Shown here piece by piece: positions 9,167 through 17,966 of a stretch of DNA of 64,000 nt. The stretch spans positions 1-64,000 of the forward strand of contig NZ_PUQD01000018.1 in the NCBI RefSeq assembly GCF_003331055.1, in the 5' to 3' direction. Each line of letters begins with the position of its first letter. The stretch's first letter is position 1. The notes under the pieces were generated by a model. The model was given only the letters and a program-made list of their open reading frames with translations. It did not search any database and was not told where the DNA came from. Origin of the DNA: Pseudomonas sp. AFG_SD02_1510_Pfu_092 (lineage in GTDB: Bacteria; Pseudomonadota; Gammaproteobacteria; Pseudomonadales; Pseudomonadaceae). The translations under genes were made by a program, and so were the position numbers.

Positions 9167-10285
9167 ATGGGCAGCGACATCTCGCAGTTCAGCGCATCGC
9201 CCGCCACCCGCCAGCACACCTGGACGCTGGCCGCCTACCGGCACATGCTGCGCAAACGGCTGTACCGCGACAGCCTGATCGACCTCAAGAGCCTCGCCAC
9301 CTGCAGCTGGGACATTGCCCGCGGCGAAAGCACGGTCTCGCCCGCGGCGTTCTACCTGCCGGGCCAGTTGCAGCGGGTGACAGGCTGGGAGGGTAAGCGC
9401 TTCTACCCATACGTGCACCCGGCGCGCACCATGGAGGGCGGCATCAGCACCCAGCAAGGCAGCACCCGTGGCTATCTGATCAAGGATGTGTGGCTGGTGG
9501 ACGGGGCGCTGTACAAGGGCAAGGCCAGCCATTGGCTGTCGCTCAAGCCTGGCCGGTTTCCCGGCATCGTCGTGGACAGCGAAATCGACCGTGCGGCGAT
9601 CTATTGCACGCAAAACGGCAATTCGTGGTTCGGCACCTGGCTGATGGAGGATTGCCCAACCTATGCGCTGGCCTGTGACGAAGGCATACCGGTGACCACT
9701 GCGCCCTCGAGCAGATACCCGCTGTTCACCCAGGGCCCGGCGTATGAGGACTGGCTGGGCATGAAGCCGTTGCGCCTGCGCAGTGCGTTTTTCCGTGAAC
9801 TGGTGTTGTTCGATGACCAGGCCAACAACCGCAACCGGCACGACCGTTACCGGGCCATGGGCGACAAGCTGCTGTCGCATGTGCGGCATGCCCCGCACCC
9901 CGGGGTGTTCCTGCTGCGTGGCGGTGACGGCGACCTGCGCCTGCTGCGCAACGAGCTGGCGCTGGCCGAGCACTTGCGCGCCAGCCGCGGCTTTCGCATC
10001 GTCAACCCGCTGAAGTCCGATGTGCCGAGTATCGTCGCAGCCTGCGCCGGGGCGAAGGTGGTCATCGGCGTGGAGGGTAGCCAGCTGGTGCACGGGGTCA
10101 ATGTGCTGCAGGCCGGCGGTTGCCTGCTGACACTGCAGCCGCCCAACCGTTTTGTCAGCTACTACAAGTACCTGACCGATCGTGACCAGCAGCACTTCGG
10201 CTTTGTCGTAGGCACGCCGCAAGGCGAGGGTTTCACCATCGATATCGATGAGGTGGAACGGACGCTGGACCTGTTCCCGCGATAA
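9167..10285 (+). CDS. glycosyltransferase family 61 protein
   Basis: This gene encodes 372 residues. The start is ATG 9167, six bases after a strong GGGAGGA ribosome site; earlier in-frame near-cognate starts lack one. The C-terminal third has the GT61/DUF563 signature: an arginine-containing strand (VFLLRGGDGD), then VVIGVEGSQLVHGVNVLQAG, corresponding to the 'G-x-x-G-x-x-L/x-N' acceptor loop. The family transfers xylose, GlcNAc or other sugars, and in bacteria it often builds surface polysaccharide. There is no transmembrane segment, so it probably acts in the cytoplasm. It is cotranscribed with the acyltransferase-like gene upstream. No other glycan genes are nearby, so the pair may decorate a polymer made elsewhere. 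Confidence 0.75.
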   Translation: MGSDISQFSASPATRQHTWTLAAYRHMLRKRLYRDSLIDLKSLATCSWDIARGESTVSPAAFYLPGQLQRVTGWEGKRFYPYVHPARTMEGGISTQQGSTRGYLIKDVWLVDGALYKGKASHWLSLKPGRFPGIVVDSEIDRAAIYCTQNGNSWFGTWLMEDCPTYALACDEGIPVTTAPSSRYPLFTQGPAYEDWLGMKPLRLRSAFFRELVLFDDQANNRNRHDRYRAMGDKLLSHVRHAPHPGVFLLRGGDGDLRLLRNELALAEHLRASRGFRIVNPLKSDVPSIVAACAGAKVVIGVEGSQLVHGVNVLQAGGCLLTLQPPNRFVSYYKYLTDRDQQHFGFVVGTPQGEGFTIDIDEVERTLDLFPR

Positions 10286-10330
10286 CTGTGTAGTATCCGC
10301 AGGCAATGGCGGCGGCGAGCGGGGCGAAGG

Positions 10331-11116
10331 ATGATCGAGGTATCACGGTTCTGGCGCGACCCGGCGTTGCCTTTCGTCGAAGCCCGGCGGGTAGGGGACG
10401 GGCGCCAGGTGTGTTATGCCGCGCATTCCCACGAGAGCTTTTCCATCGGCGTGATCACCGGCGGGCGCAGCACCTATCTGTGCGGTGAGCAGCGTATCGA
10501 GGTAACGGCCGGCACCACGGTGCTGATGAACCCGGGCGTTGTGCATGCCTGCAACCCCATCGCAGGCGAACCGTGGTCCTACCTGATGATGTTCGTCGAT
10601 ATGCCCTGGTTGCAGACGTTGGGGTTTGCCTTGCCGCCGCAGGCTTGCAGTACCTCGCCGGTGTTGTACCGCTGCCTGTTGCAAGCTTTCGCTGACCTGT
10701 TCGACGCCAGTGTGCCTGACCGGGAAGGCCGGCTGGCGAAACTGTTCGCTGCGCTGCCTGCGTTGCTTGGCGGGACCGCAGGCGCGCAAGACCAGGGCCA
10801 CCCGCGCCTGGACGCGGCGGCAGCCTTCATCCGCGCCCATCGTAGCGACCCGCTGAGCCTGGAAGACATCTGCGCGGCCTGCGGCCTGTCGCGTTCCTAC
10901 CTGATCCGTGCGTTTCGCCAACGTTTTGGCCTGACGCCGCATGGCTACCTGCTTGATCAGCGCGTGCAACTGGCCAGGGCGCAGCTACGCCAGGGCCTGG
11001 CGATTGCTGAGGTTGCGCAGGCCGCCGGGTTTGCCGACCAGGCGCATTTGCAGCGCGCTTTCAAGCAGCACCTGGCGGCGACACCGGGGCATTACCGCAC
11101 GGCAGCCAAATGTTAA
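10331..11116 (+). CDS. AraC family transcriptional regulator
   Basis: This gene encodes 261 residues. An N-terminal cupin-like ligand domain occupies about residues 1-150 (HSHESFSIGVITGGRSTY, then TVLMNPGVVHACNP). A C-terminal double helix-turn-helix follows, with LEDICAACGLSRSYLIRAFR as the first HTH and IAEVAQAAGFADQAHLQRAF as the second, the latter being the classic AraC signature. The start is ATG 10331 after GGGGCGAAGG. The gene converges on a LysE-type exporter gene. AraC plus LysE is a recurrent pair in Pseudomonas, in which the regulator commonly controls the exporter, so it probably senses an amino acid or related small molecule. It begins only 45 bp after the GT61 gene, so read-through from that operon is possible. 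Confidence 0.92.
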   Translation: MIEVSRFWRDPALPFVEARRVGDGRQVCYAAHSHESFSIGVITGGRSTYLCGEQRIEVTAGTTVLMNPGVVHACNPIAGEPWSYLMMFVDMPWLQTLGFALPPQACSTSPVLYRCLLQAFADLFDASVPDREGRLAKLFAALPALLGGTAGAQDQGHPRLDAAAAFIRAHRSDPLSLEDICAACGLSRSYLIRAFRQRFGLTPHGYLLDQRVQLARAQLRQGLAIAEVAQAAGFADQAHLQRAFKQHLAATPGHYRTAAKC

Positions 11117-11130
11117 AGCTGGCGCGCGAT

Positions 11131-11216
11131 TCCTGTGGGAGCGGTGCCCGCGAACACGGGCGAAGCCCGTGCCAACCAGCGCGTCGCCTGCTTCGCGGGC
11201 TTGCCCGCTCCCACAG
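11131..11216. repeat. REP pair between araC-type and lysE-type genes
   Basis: Opposed REP arms (CCTGTGGGAGCGG and GGGCTTGCCCGCTCCCACAGG) enclose CGCGAACACGGGCGAAGCCCGTG. They lie between convergent genes, where such pairs often act as mRNA 3'-end stem-loops. Confidence 0.85.
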
Positions 11217-11251
11217 GTGATGCGCAGGTCTTGATGACAATGCAGCATGCC

Positions 11252-11866
11252 TCAAACGACCAGGTAGACCGCGCTGCCCACGAGCAATAGCGCCAAGCCA
11301 CGATTCAGCAGGCGCAAGTGCCTCGGGTTACCCAGGTGCTGACGGATCATGCTCCCGGCCCACGCCCAGCTGGCCACCGAGATGAAACAGATCGGCCCGT
11401 AGATCCAGGCGAACAGCCACAACAGCTGTTGTTCACCACCGGTGTAGGCGCCAACCCCGGCTACTGCTGCCAGCCAGGCCTTGGGGTTGAGCCACTGCAT
11501 CGCCGCGCCGTGCCAGGCCGACGGGGCCTGGGCAGGATGTGCGCTGCCAAGCTGGCCATCGTCGCTGGCCAGCTTCCAGGCCATGTACAGCAGAAACGCC
11601 ACGCCGCCCCAGTGCAACAGCAAGCCCAGCAACGGCCAGCGCAGCAGCAGCTGTTGCAGGCCGAGCCCGACCAGCACCAGCAACAGGCAGAAACCCAGCG
11701 TGGCGCCAGCCACATGCGCCAGGCTGGCACGCAGGCCATGGCGGGCACCACTGCCCAGCGCGACGATGTTGACCGGGCCGGGGGAGATCGAGGCCGCCAG
11801 TGCGAAAGCGGCCATGGACAGGGACAGGCTCATGAGGGGCATCCGTGTGGTTGAGAGTGGCTGCAT
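11252..11866 (-). CDS. LysE family exporter
   Basis: This gene encodes up to 204 residues of an inner-membrane protein with about six hydrophobic segments. The N-terminal ISPGPVNIVALGSGARHG is the family hallmark (SPGP and the following GxxxG), and WLNPKAWLAAV is the second conserved NPKAW motif. LysE/RhtB proteins export amino acids or homoserine-lactone-like compounds; the substrate here is unknown. None of the in-frame starts (ATG 11866, 11842, 11833) has a clear ribosome site. The start at 11833 (MSLSLSMAAF) gives the usual family N-terminus. It faces the AraC gene tail to tail across a REP pair. Confidence 0.88.
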   Translation of the reverse strand: MQPLSTTRMPLMSLSLSMAAFALAASISPGPVNIVALGSGARHGLRASLAHVAGATLGFCLLLVLVGLGLQQLLLRWPLLGLLLHWGGVAFLLYMAWKLASDDGQLGSAHPAQAPSAWHGAAMQWLNPKAWLAAVAGVGAYTGGEQQLLWLFAWIYGPICFISVASWAWAGSMIRQHLGNPRHLRLLNRGLALLLVGSAVYLVV

Positions 11867-11949
11867 GCTCGGGCATCGGCAGCCGGCGGTATTGAATAAA
11901 AGTACCCACCTCCTGGGTAATGCCAGTCAGTTAAGGTTTCTACAGGCTT

Positions 11950-12235
11950 TACTGGGGCTGCTTTGCAGCCCATCGCCGGCAAGCCAGCTCCCACAGGTTT
12001 CAGCGCAAGCCCGAGGCATACGCAGCCCATGTGGGAGCGGGCAAGCCCGCGAAGCAGACGATGTGGTGGGCACCGGCTGCGCCGGTGTTCGCGGCTAAAG
12101 CCGCTCCCACAGGTTTCAGCGCAAGCCCGAGGCCTACGCAGCCCCATGTGGGAGCGGGTTCACCCGCGAAGCAGGCGACGCGAGGGATGGCACCGGCTGC
12201 GCCGGTGTTCGCGGCCACGGCCGCTCCCACAGGGA
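11950..12235. repeat. REP cluster (about four elements)
   Basis: One shorter REP variant (CATCGCCGGCAAGCCAGCTCCCACAGG, read in segments) is followed by two full composite units, each GTGGGAGCGGG... to ...GCCGCTCCCACAGG with the central CACCGGCTGCGCCGGTG palindrome. A partial arm follows near 12312. Together they fill most of the 550-bp gap between the exporter gene and the TerC-type locus. No gene is seen between 11867 and 12423. Confidence 0.88.
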
Positions 12236-12423
12236 TCGCGCCAGTTTTTGGAAATTGATCAAGACAGTTGCTCCCACAGGACCACGTAACTCTTGAGGTC
12301 TGCGCTGTACCTGTGGGAGCCGGGTCAGCGGTGACCGGTACAGGTTTTGTAATAGTTTCGCGCTATCTGGGAAACCTGCCCTGCCTGTAGCATCGTCTTC
12401 CCATTTTGTTATCAAGGTCCCTA

Positions 12424-12513
12424 ATGAGCACCTTCGCGGAGCCCCCCAGTCCCTGGCCATCTTGGCCGTCCTTCCCGCGTCATCATGACGCTTTCCTGGT
12501 GAGTACCTGCTAA
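12424..12513 (+). CDS. short proline-rich upstream ORF (putative leader peptide) of the TerC/CBS gene
   Basis: This is a 29-codon ORF whose TAA stop overlaps the ATG of the next gene (TAATG). It has its own ribosome site (CAAGG, 7 bases before ATG 12424). The peptide has prolines at positions 7, 8, 10, 12, 15 and 18, tryptophans at 11 and 14, and ends in ..STC. Such density of prolines in a short ORF translationally coupled to an ion-transport-type membrane gene resembles the attenuating leaders of the Mg2+ transporter genes mgtA and mgtB (mgtL), where ribosome stalling on prolines sets downstream expression. That role here is inference. The chance of a 30-codon open frame at this G+C is not negligible, so the call is moderate. 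Confidence 0.5.
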   Translation: MSTFAEPPSPWPSWPSFPRHHDAFLVSTC

Positions 12514-14084
12514 TGGAATGGCTAGCTGACCCCACGGCCTGGCTGGGCCTGTTGACGCTTATCGTCCTCGAGCTGGTGCTGGGTATCGACAACCTGGTGT
12601 TCATCGCCATTCTCGCCGACAAGCTGCCGCCGCATCAGCGCGACCGCGCGCGGGTCATCGGCCTGAGCCTGGCGCTGATCATGCGCCTTGGCCTGTTGGC
12701 CAGTATCTCGTGGATGGTCACGCTCACTGCGCCGCTGTTCGAGGTGTTCGACAAGAGCTTCTCGGGCCGTGACCTGATCATGCTGTTCGGTGGAGTGTTC
12801 CTGCTGTTCAAGGCCACCATGGAGCTGCACGAGCGCCTCGAAGGCCATGTGACCCAGGCCAGCGGCGCAGTGCGCCACGCTGCGTTCTGGCCGATCGTGG
12901 CGCAGATCGTGGTGCTGGATGCGGTGTTCTCGCTGGACGCGGTGATCACTGCGGTGGGCATGGTCGAACATTTGTCGGTGATGATGATCGCGGTGATCTT
13001 CTCGATCGGCATCATGATCGTGGCCAGCAAGCCGCTGACCCGCTTCGTCAACGCACACCCGACAGTGATCATGCTGTGCCTGGGCTTCCTGATGATGATC
13101 GGCTTCAGCCTCACGGCCGAAGGCCTGGGCTTCCATATTCCGAAAGGCTACCTGTACGCGGCCATCGGCTTCTCGATCCTGATCGAGCTGTTCAACCAGT
13201 TGGCCCGTGCCCGTCGCAAGCGCAGCCTGCAACAGCACCGGCCGCTGCGCGAGCGCACTGCGCATGCGGTGTTACGCCTGTTGGGCGGCCGCCGGGTCGA
13301 GGCCGACGAGGTGGGCGAGGAAATCGCCGACCTGGTCGAAGGTGGCGAGGAGCAGGTGTTGTTCGACCGCCGCGAGCGGGTGATGATCAGCGGCGTGCTC
13401 AACCTCGCCGAACGGCCGATCCGCACGGTGATGACCGCCCGCGCCGAGGTCGATGTGGTCGACCTGGCGCAGCCGGCCGAGGTCATTGCCCAGGCGCTGG
13501 CCAACTCGCCGTACTCGCGACTGCCGCTGATCCGCGGTGGCCGAGTGGAAGAGCCGTTGGGCTTCGTGCACAAGAAGGAGCTGTTCAAGGAACTGCTCGC
13601 CGGCAGCCAGCCGGACCTTGAAGGCATGGCCCGCGCACCGTTGAACCTGCTGGAGAGCTTCAGCATCCTCAACGCCCTGGAACAGATGCGCGGGCAGTCG
13701 ACGCACATCGCCTTCGTGGTCAACGAATTCGGTGATTTCACCGGCCTGCTGACCATGACCGACATCCTCGAGTCGATTGCCGGCGAGCTGCCGGATGCCA
13801 GCGAGGTCGAAGGCCCCGGTATCGTCCAGGACGGCGAAGGTTTTGTCGTCAGTGGTGCACTGAACCTGAGCCAGGTGCAGGCGGGTACCGGCTTCAGTGC
13901 GCGGGCTACCGAGGATTACCAGACCCTCGCGGGCCTGGTGATGAGCCTGCTCGACCGCCTGCCGATGGTCGGTGACCGCTTGGCCTGGAATGGCTGGACG
14001 CTGACCGTGGAAGCGGTGGAAGAGCGGCGGGTGCGCCAGGTTCGGCTTATACCGAACGGCGACGTTGACGCAGCAGGTGCTTGA
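12513..14084 (+). CDS. TerC family integral membrane protein with CBS pair and CorC/HlyC domain (YegH/YoaE type)
   Basis: This gene encodes 523 residues. The N-terminal 235 residues or so form a TerC-type membrane domain with about seven hydrophobic helices. They carry the paired acidic motifs [15 protein letters not shown] and [16 protein letters not shown], the likely metal-coordinating residues. Residues of about 300-420 are a CBS pair ([13 protein letters not shown] through SRLPLIRGG, and [21 protein letters not shown]). The last 80 residues or so match the CorC_HlyC domain found in Mg2+/Co2+ efflux-associated proteins. TerC relatives export Mn2+; this architecture suggests a nucleotide- or Mg-regulated metal transporter in the inner membrane. 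The start ATG 12513 overlaps the stop of the short proline-rich ORF. A GGTGAG ribosome site lies within that ORF. The 3' end overlaps the converging rarD-like gene by 38 bp. Confidence 0.88.
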   Translation: MEWLADPTAWLGLLTLIVLELVLGIDNLVFIAILADKLPPHQRDRARVIGLSLALIMRLGLLASISWMVTLTAPLFEVFDKSFSGRDLIMLFGGVFLLFKATMELHERLEGHVTQASGAVRHAAFWPIVAQIVVLDAVFSLDAVITAVGMVEHLSVMMIAVIFSIGIMIVASKPLTRFVNAHPTVIMLCLGFLMMIGFSLTAEGLGFHIPKGYLYAAIGFSILIELFNQLARARRKRSLQQHRPLRERTAHAVLRLLGGRRVEADEVGEEIADLVEGGEEQVLFDRRERVMISGVLNLAERPIRTVMTARAEVDVVDLAQPAEVIAQALANSPYSRLPLIRGGRVEEPLGFVHKKELFKELLAGSQPDLEGMARAPLNLLESFSILNALEQMRGQSTHIAFVVNEFGDFTGLLTMTDILESIAGELPDASEVEGPGIVQDGEGFVVSGALNLSQVQAGTGFSARATEDYQTLAGLVMSLLDRLPMVGDRLAWNGWTLTVEAVEERRVRQVRLIPNGDVDAAGA

Positions 14085-14934
14085 AACCCTCGAGCACCAG
14101 CACCAGCACGGCGGCCCAGATCGGCAGGTAGGTCAACCACTGATCCGGGCCGATGGTTTCGCCCAGCAGCAGCGCCACGCCCACCAGCAGTACCGGCTCG
14201 ACGTAGCTGAGCAGGCCGAACAGGCTGAAGGGCAGCAAGCGGCTGGCCAGCACGTAGGCGATCAGGGCCGAAGCGCTGATCGCGCCGAGCACCGGGATCA
14301 ACCCATACAGCCCGGGGTATGCCTGTAGGTCGGCAGTGGAAAGCGGGCCCTGGATCACGAAATACAGCGCCCACGGCAGCAGCAGGCACATGTCGCACCA
14401 CAGGCCGCCGAGGTGGTCGGTGCGGCAGCGCCGGCGCAACACGAAGTAGATCGGGTAGCCGATCGTCACTACCAGGGTTTCCCAGGCGAAACTGCCGTGC
14501 TGATACAGCTCGTGGCCCACGCCCAGCGCGGCGCAGGTCACGGCCACCTTCTGCAGGCGTGACAGGCGCTCGCCATACACCAGGCGCCCGGTCAGGACCA
14601 TGGCCAGCGGCAGCAGGAAATAACCCATCGACACTTCCAGGCTGCGCCCGTGCAGCGGCGCCCAGAGGAACAGCCACAACTGTACGCCCATCAGCCACGA
14701 GGTGCCGACCATGCCCAACGCCAGCAGCGGCGTGCGCCTGACCCGGGCGAGCAGTTCACCCACGCGTTTCCAGTCTTTCGAGACAAGCATGAACAGGGTC
14801 AGGCAGGGCAGCGTCAACAGGGTGCGCCAGCCAAAGATCTCTTCGCCGTCGAGTGGCGTGAGCAGGGAGGTATAGAAGTACATCACGGCGAACAGACAGG
14901 ACGCCATGACCGACGAAAGAATGCCTTTTGACAC
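14047..14934 (-). CDS. rarD: EamA family transporter, RarD type
   Basis: This gene encodes 295 residues with about ten hydrophobic segments forming two EamA halves. Its N-terminal half ([17 protein letters not shown], then [16 protein letters not shown]) and the later [18 protein letters not shown] are typical of RarD proteins. These inner-membrane drug/metabolite transporters are known as chloramphenicol-sensitivity proteins of uncertain substrate. I choose the GTG start at 14934, which follows GAGG by five bases and gives the standard length. The open frame extends further upstream but without family-like sequence. Its 3' end overlaps the 3' end of the TerC/CBS gene on the opposite strand. 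Confidence 0.85.
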   Translation of the reverse strand: MSKGILSSVMASCLFAVMYFYTSLLTPLDGEEIFGWRTLLTLPCLTLFMLVSKDWKRVGELLARVRRTPLLALGMVGTSWLMGVQLWLFLWAPLHGRSLEVSMGYFLLPLAMVLTGRLVYGERLSRLQKVAVTCAALGVGHELYQHGSFAWETLVVTIGYPIYFVLRRRCRTDHLGGLWCDMCLLLPWALYFVIQGPLSTADLQAYPGLYGLIPVLGAISASALIAYVLASRLLPFSLFGLLSYVEPVLLVGVALLLGETIGPDQWLTYLPIWAAVLVLVLEGFKHLLRQRRRSV

Positions 14935-14965
14935 GAATGCCTCGAATAGGGAGTTGAGCGGGCGA

Positions 14966-16552
14966 TCAGCCGCGCATGATCTCAGGGGGCGCGGTTTGCG
15001 GCAACCGCGATGCGGTCGGGCGCGCGACCAGCGCTTCGAGAAAGCGCTCGGCCGGCATCGGCCTGGCGAACAGGTAACCCTGCTGGAAGTCGACCTCATG
15101 GCGGGCCAGGTAGTCGCGCTGGGCTTCGGTTTCGACGCCTTCGGCAACGATGCCCAGGCCCAGCTTGGCCGACAGCTCGATGATGGTTTCGAGGATATGC
15201 ACCGACAGCGCGTCGGCACCGATCATGGCGACGAAGCTCTGGTCGATCTTCAGGTAATCGACCTTGAACTGGCGCAGGTAGTTGAGGCTCGACTGGCCGG
15301 TGCCGAAGTCGTCCAGGGCGATTTTCACGCCCATGGCATCCAGCTTCTCGAACAGTTCCAGGGCCACTGGCGTGGCCTCGATCAGCTTGCGCTCGGTCAG
15401 CTCCAGGGTCAGTACCACCCGGCCCGGCGGGAAGTGCTGCAGGAAGGTGCGGCAGTCATCCAGCAGGTTGAAGTCGCGGCAGTGGTCGGCGGTGATGTTG
15501 ACGCCGACATGGAAGCCGTCCTCCAGCAGCCCGGCATACGGCGCCAGGCTCTGCGCGGTGTGCATCATCAGCGCGCGGGTCATGGCGACGATCTGCCCAC
15601 TGTGTTCGGCGTAGGGAATGAACAGGTCGGGGCGTACCAGGCCCTCGCGCGGGTGGTTCCAGCGCATCAGCACCTCGACGCCGGCCCAGCGGTAGTCGCC
15701 CTTGCGCACCACCGGCTGGAAATACGGCAGGAACTCGTCGGCCTCCAGGGCGCGGCGCAGTTCGGCGCGCGGTGAGGTGGCACGGCGAATCTGCCAGCGG
15801 CACACCAGCGCGGCCACCGCGCCCAGTACCAGCAGCAGCGCGAACAGGGCAGGGTAGTGGCTGCGCCACAGCTGGCCCTGCTGGTCGGCGCCATAGCCGC
15901 CATGCACGCTGAATGGGTAACGGGTCGAGCCCAGCAGCACATTGGCTTTGGCCGCGGCGGGCGGCACGCCCTGGTGGACGATGCCATCCTTGCCAAGCCA
16001 GGCGTCGCCAACGCGGATCTGCAGTTCTTCGGCCGGGCCGATCAGGCGCAGTGCGGTCAGCAGATGGTCGCCATCCACCGTGCTGATCGCGCCGCGGTCA
16101 CCGTCGCTGGCCCGATACACCAGCAACGCGTGGCCCGGGGTGACCGAATTGCCGTCCATCAGCCACAGCTTGCCGTCGGTATAGTCGGCGGGGTTGACGG
16201 GCTCGTCGAACGCGCCGAACAACGAGCTGCAATACAGGGTGTGGTGGCGGAACAGGTTGGTCGAGCGTACGAAGGCGTTGCGCGTAACCTCGGCGCGCAG
16301 GGCCAGCTGGGCCTGCTCGCACGGGCTGCCGGCAAGCGGCAGCAGGGTATGGGCGGCGCTGGACAGGTTGTCGAGGATGCGTTCGACATGCTCCACCACC
16401 TGGCGGCTGGTGGCCTGGCTGCTGGCCTGCATTTCGCGCTGAATCTGCCAGTTCATCACGGCCAGGCCGCACACCACCGGCAGCGCACCGACGGCCCAGG
16501 GCAGCAGGGTGCGCCAGCTGAGGCCGGCGCGGCGTTTGACGGTAAGCGGCAT
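14966..16552 (-). CDS. CSS-motif sensor, EAL-domain cyclic-di-GMP phosphodiesterase
   Basis: This gene encodes 528 residues. A first membrane helix lies near residues 15-35. A periplasmic CSS domain follows, with Cys in GSPCEQ and the CSS triplet in LYCSSLF. A second helix sits near 245-265 and a cytoplasmic EAL domain runs from about 285 to 515. The EAL triplet reads EVL (EVLMRWNHP). The other active-site residues are present: Asn in GVNITADHC, Glu in LELTERK, Asp-Asp in ALDDFGTG, Lys in DYLKIDQ, Glu in VAEGVETEAQ and Gln in FQQGYLF. It should hydrolyse c-di-GMP and lower biofilm-promoting signal. In E. coli PdeC a disulfide between the periplasmic cysteines controls activity and proteolysis, and the same is likely here. 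The start is ATG 16552; an upstream in-frame start exists at 16612. Confidence 0.93.
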   Translation of the reverse strand: MPLTVKRRAGLSWRTLLPWAVGALPVVCGLAVMNWQIQREMQASSQATSRQVVEHVERILDNLSSAAHTLLPLAGSPCEQAQLALRAEVTRNAFVRSTNLFRHHTLYCSSLFGAFDEPVNPADYTDGKLWLMDGNSVTPGHALLVYRASDGDRGAISTVDGDHLLTALRLIGPAEELQIRVGDAWLGKDGIVHQGVPPAAAKANVLLGSTRYPFSVHGGYGADQQGQLWRSHYPALFALLLVLGAVAALVCRWQIRRATSPRAELRRALEADEFLPYFQPVVRKGDYRWAGVEVLMRWNHPREGLVRPDLFIPYAEHSGQIVAMTRALMMHTAQSLAPYAGLLEDGFHVGVNITADHCRDFNLLDDCRTFLQHFPPGRVVLTLELTERKLIEATPVALELFEKLDAMGVKIALDDFGTGQSSLNYLRQFKVDYLKIDQSFVAMIGADALSVHILETIIELSAKLGLGIVAEGVETEAQRDYLARHEVDFQQGYLFARPMPAERFLEALVARPTASRLPQTAPPEIMRG

Positions 16553-16849
16553 GCTGCTCAGACTTATATGAAGGTAACGAGAGGATAGCTGTTTGGCGCA
16601 ACGCGTGAACAACTAAAAGCGCGACAAACTATTTTACGCAATGTAGAATCGATTTACGAATACAACAATAAGGTCCTTCAATGCCGAGGGATCAAGCCCG
16701 CCGAGAATGGTCCATATGACATACCATGGGTTCAAGCTGATCATGGGCGACTTCCTCGCCCGTAGCGTGCGGGGCATCCCCTGCTCACCGCCATTTCCGT
16801 GCCACATCCCACGCAATCATTAATTTTCGCTGCAGATGAGGACACGAAC
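16553..16849. promoter_or_regulatory. divergent control region of hpd and the EAL gene
   Basis: This 297-bp gap lies between divergent genes. An imperfect palindrome at 16642-16658 (TGTAGA-N5-TTTACG) resembles the TGTAAA...TTTACA boxes of the aromatic amino acid regulator PhhR/TyrR, but the spacing and two bases differ, so this is tentative. The hpd ribosome site GAGGA lies just before 16850. No gene is seen in between. Confidence 0.35.
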
Positions 16850-17926
16850 ATGGCTGATATCTTTGACAATCCAATGGGCCTGATGGGCTTCGAATTCATC
16901 GAACTGGCTTCGCCGACCCCCGGCGTACTCGAGCCGGTGTTCCAGATGCTGGGCTTCACCAAGGTGGCTACCCACCGTTCCAAGGATGTGCACCTGTATC
17001 GCCAGGGCGACATCAACCTGATTCTGAACAACGAACCCAAGAGCATCGCCTCGTACTTCGCCGCCGAACACGGCCCGTCGGTGTGTGGCATGGCGTTCCG
17101 TGTGCGCAATGCCCATGAAGCCTATGCGCGTGCCCTGGAGCTGGGTGCGCAGCCGGTGGAAATCGAAACCGGCCCGATGGAGCTGCGCCTGCCGGCGATC
17201 AAGGGTATCGGCGGTGCGCCGCTGTACCTGATCGACCGCTTCGAAGAAGGCAGCTCGATCTACGATATCGACTTCAAGTTCATCGAAGGCGTTGATCGCC
17301 ACCCGGTGGGTGCCGGCCTGAAGCTCATCGATCACCTCACTCACAACGTCTATCGTGGGCGCATGTCGTACTGGGCGGGCTTCTACGAGAAGCTGTTCAA
17401 CTTCCGCGAAATCCGCTACTTCGACATCAAGGGTGAGTACACCGGCCTGACTTCGCGTGCCATGACCGCACCCGATGGCATGATCCGCATCCCGCTGAAC
17501 GAAGAATCGTCCAAGGGCTCGGGGCAGATCGAAGAGTTCCTGATGCAGTTCAACGGTGAAGGCATTCAGCACGTGGCCTTCCTGACCGATGACCTGCTCA
17601 AGACCTGGGACGCCCTCAAAGGCTTCGGCATGCGTTTCATGACCGCACCGCCGCAAACCTACTACGAAATGCTCGAAGAGCGCCTGCCAGGTCACGGCGA
17701 GCCGGTAGACCAGCTGCAGCCCCGTGGCATCCTGCTGGATGGCGCCTCGGAGCCTGGCGACAAGCGCCTGCTGCTGCAGATTTTCTCCGAAACCCTGCTG
17801 GGCCCGGTGTTCTTCGAATTCATCCAGCGCAAGGGTGATGACGGCTTTGGCGAAGGCAACTTCAAGGCCCTGTTCGAGTCCATCGAGCGGGACCAGGTGC
17901 GCCGTGGTGTGCTGAGCACCGACTGA
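16850..17926 (+). CDS. hpd: 4-hydroxyphenylpyruvate dioxygenase
   Basis: This gene encodes 358 residues, the usual length for Pseudomonas HPPD. It converts 4-hydroxyphenylpyruvate to homogentisate in tyrosine catabolism, using Fe(II) and O2. The protein has two VOC modules. The three iron ligands are visible: His in [11 protein letters not shown], His in [11 protein letters not shown] and Glu in [12 protein letters not shown]. The C-terminal helix [15 protein letters not shown] that gates the active site is complete. The start is ATG 16850 ([10 protein letters not shown]) after GAGGA; the open frame begins earlier at 16799 without family sequence. Homogentisate pathway genes are not adjacent. 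The gene is flanked by two CSS-motif genes. Confidence 0.97.
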   Translation: MADIFDNPMGLMGFEFIELASPTPGVLEPVFQMLGFTKVATHRSKDVHLYRQGDINLILNNEPKSIASYFAAEHGPSVCGMAFRVRNAHEAYARALELGAQPVEIETGPMELRLPAIKGIGGAPLYLIDRFEEGSSIYDIDFKFIEGVDRHPVGAGLKLIDHLTHNVYRGRMSYWAGFYEKLFNFREIRYFDIKGEYTGLTSRAMTAPDGMIRIPLNEESSKGSGQIEEFLMQFNGEGIQHVAFLTDDLLKTWDALKGFGMRFMTAPPQTYYEMLEERLPGHGEPVDQLQPRGILLDGASEPGDKRLLLQIFSETLLGPVFFEFIQRKGDDGFGEGNFKALFESIERDQVRRGVLSTD

Positions 17927-17936
17927 GCCTTGGGGG

Positions 17937-17966
17937 CCGCCGTCACGATGCGCTGACGGCGGTTTC
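17937..17966 (+). terminator. Rho-independent terminator of hpd
   Basis: Nine-bp stem CCGCCGTCA / TGACGGCGG with an 8-nt loop, followed by TTTC, begins 10 bp after the hpd stop. It lies between converging genes. Confidence 0.75.

Noticed and set aside
12300..12512. yybP-ykoY Mn2+ riboswitch upstream of the TerC-type gene
   Set aside because: The family is often riboswitch-controlled, but I found no conserved yybP-ykoY core sequences here; a short proline-rich ORF is present instead.
16642..16658. PhhR/TyrR box upstream of hpd
   Set aside because: TGTAGA-N5-TTTACG deviates from the expected TGTAAA/TTTACA pattern and spacing, so it is mentioned only as a tentative element in the control region.
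17926..17965. Frameshifted EAL domain downstream of the short CSS protein
   Set aside because: Only the hpd terminator and the hpd 3' end follow; no EAL-type motif is visible in any frame on the minus strand.
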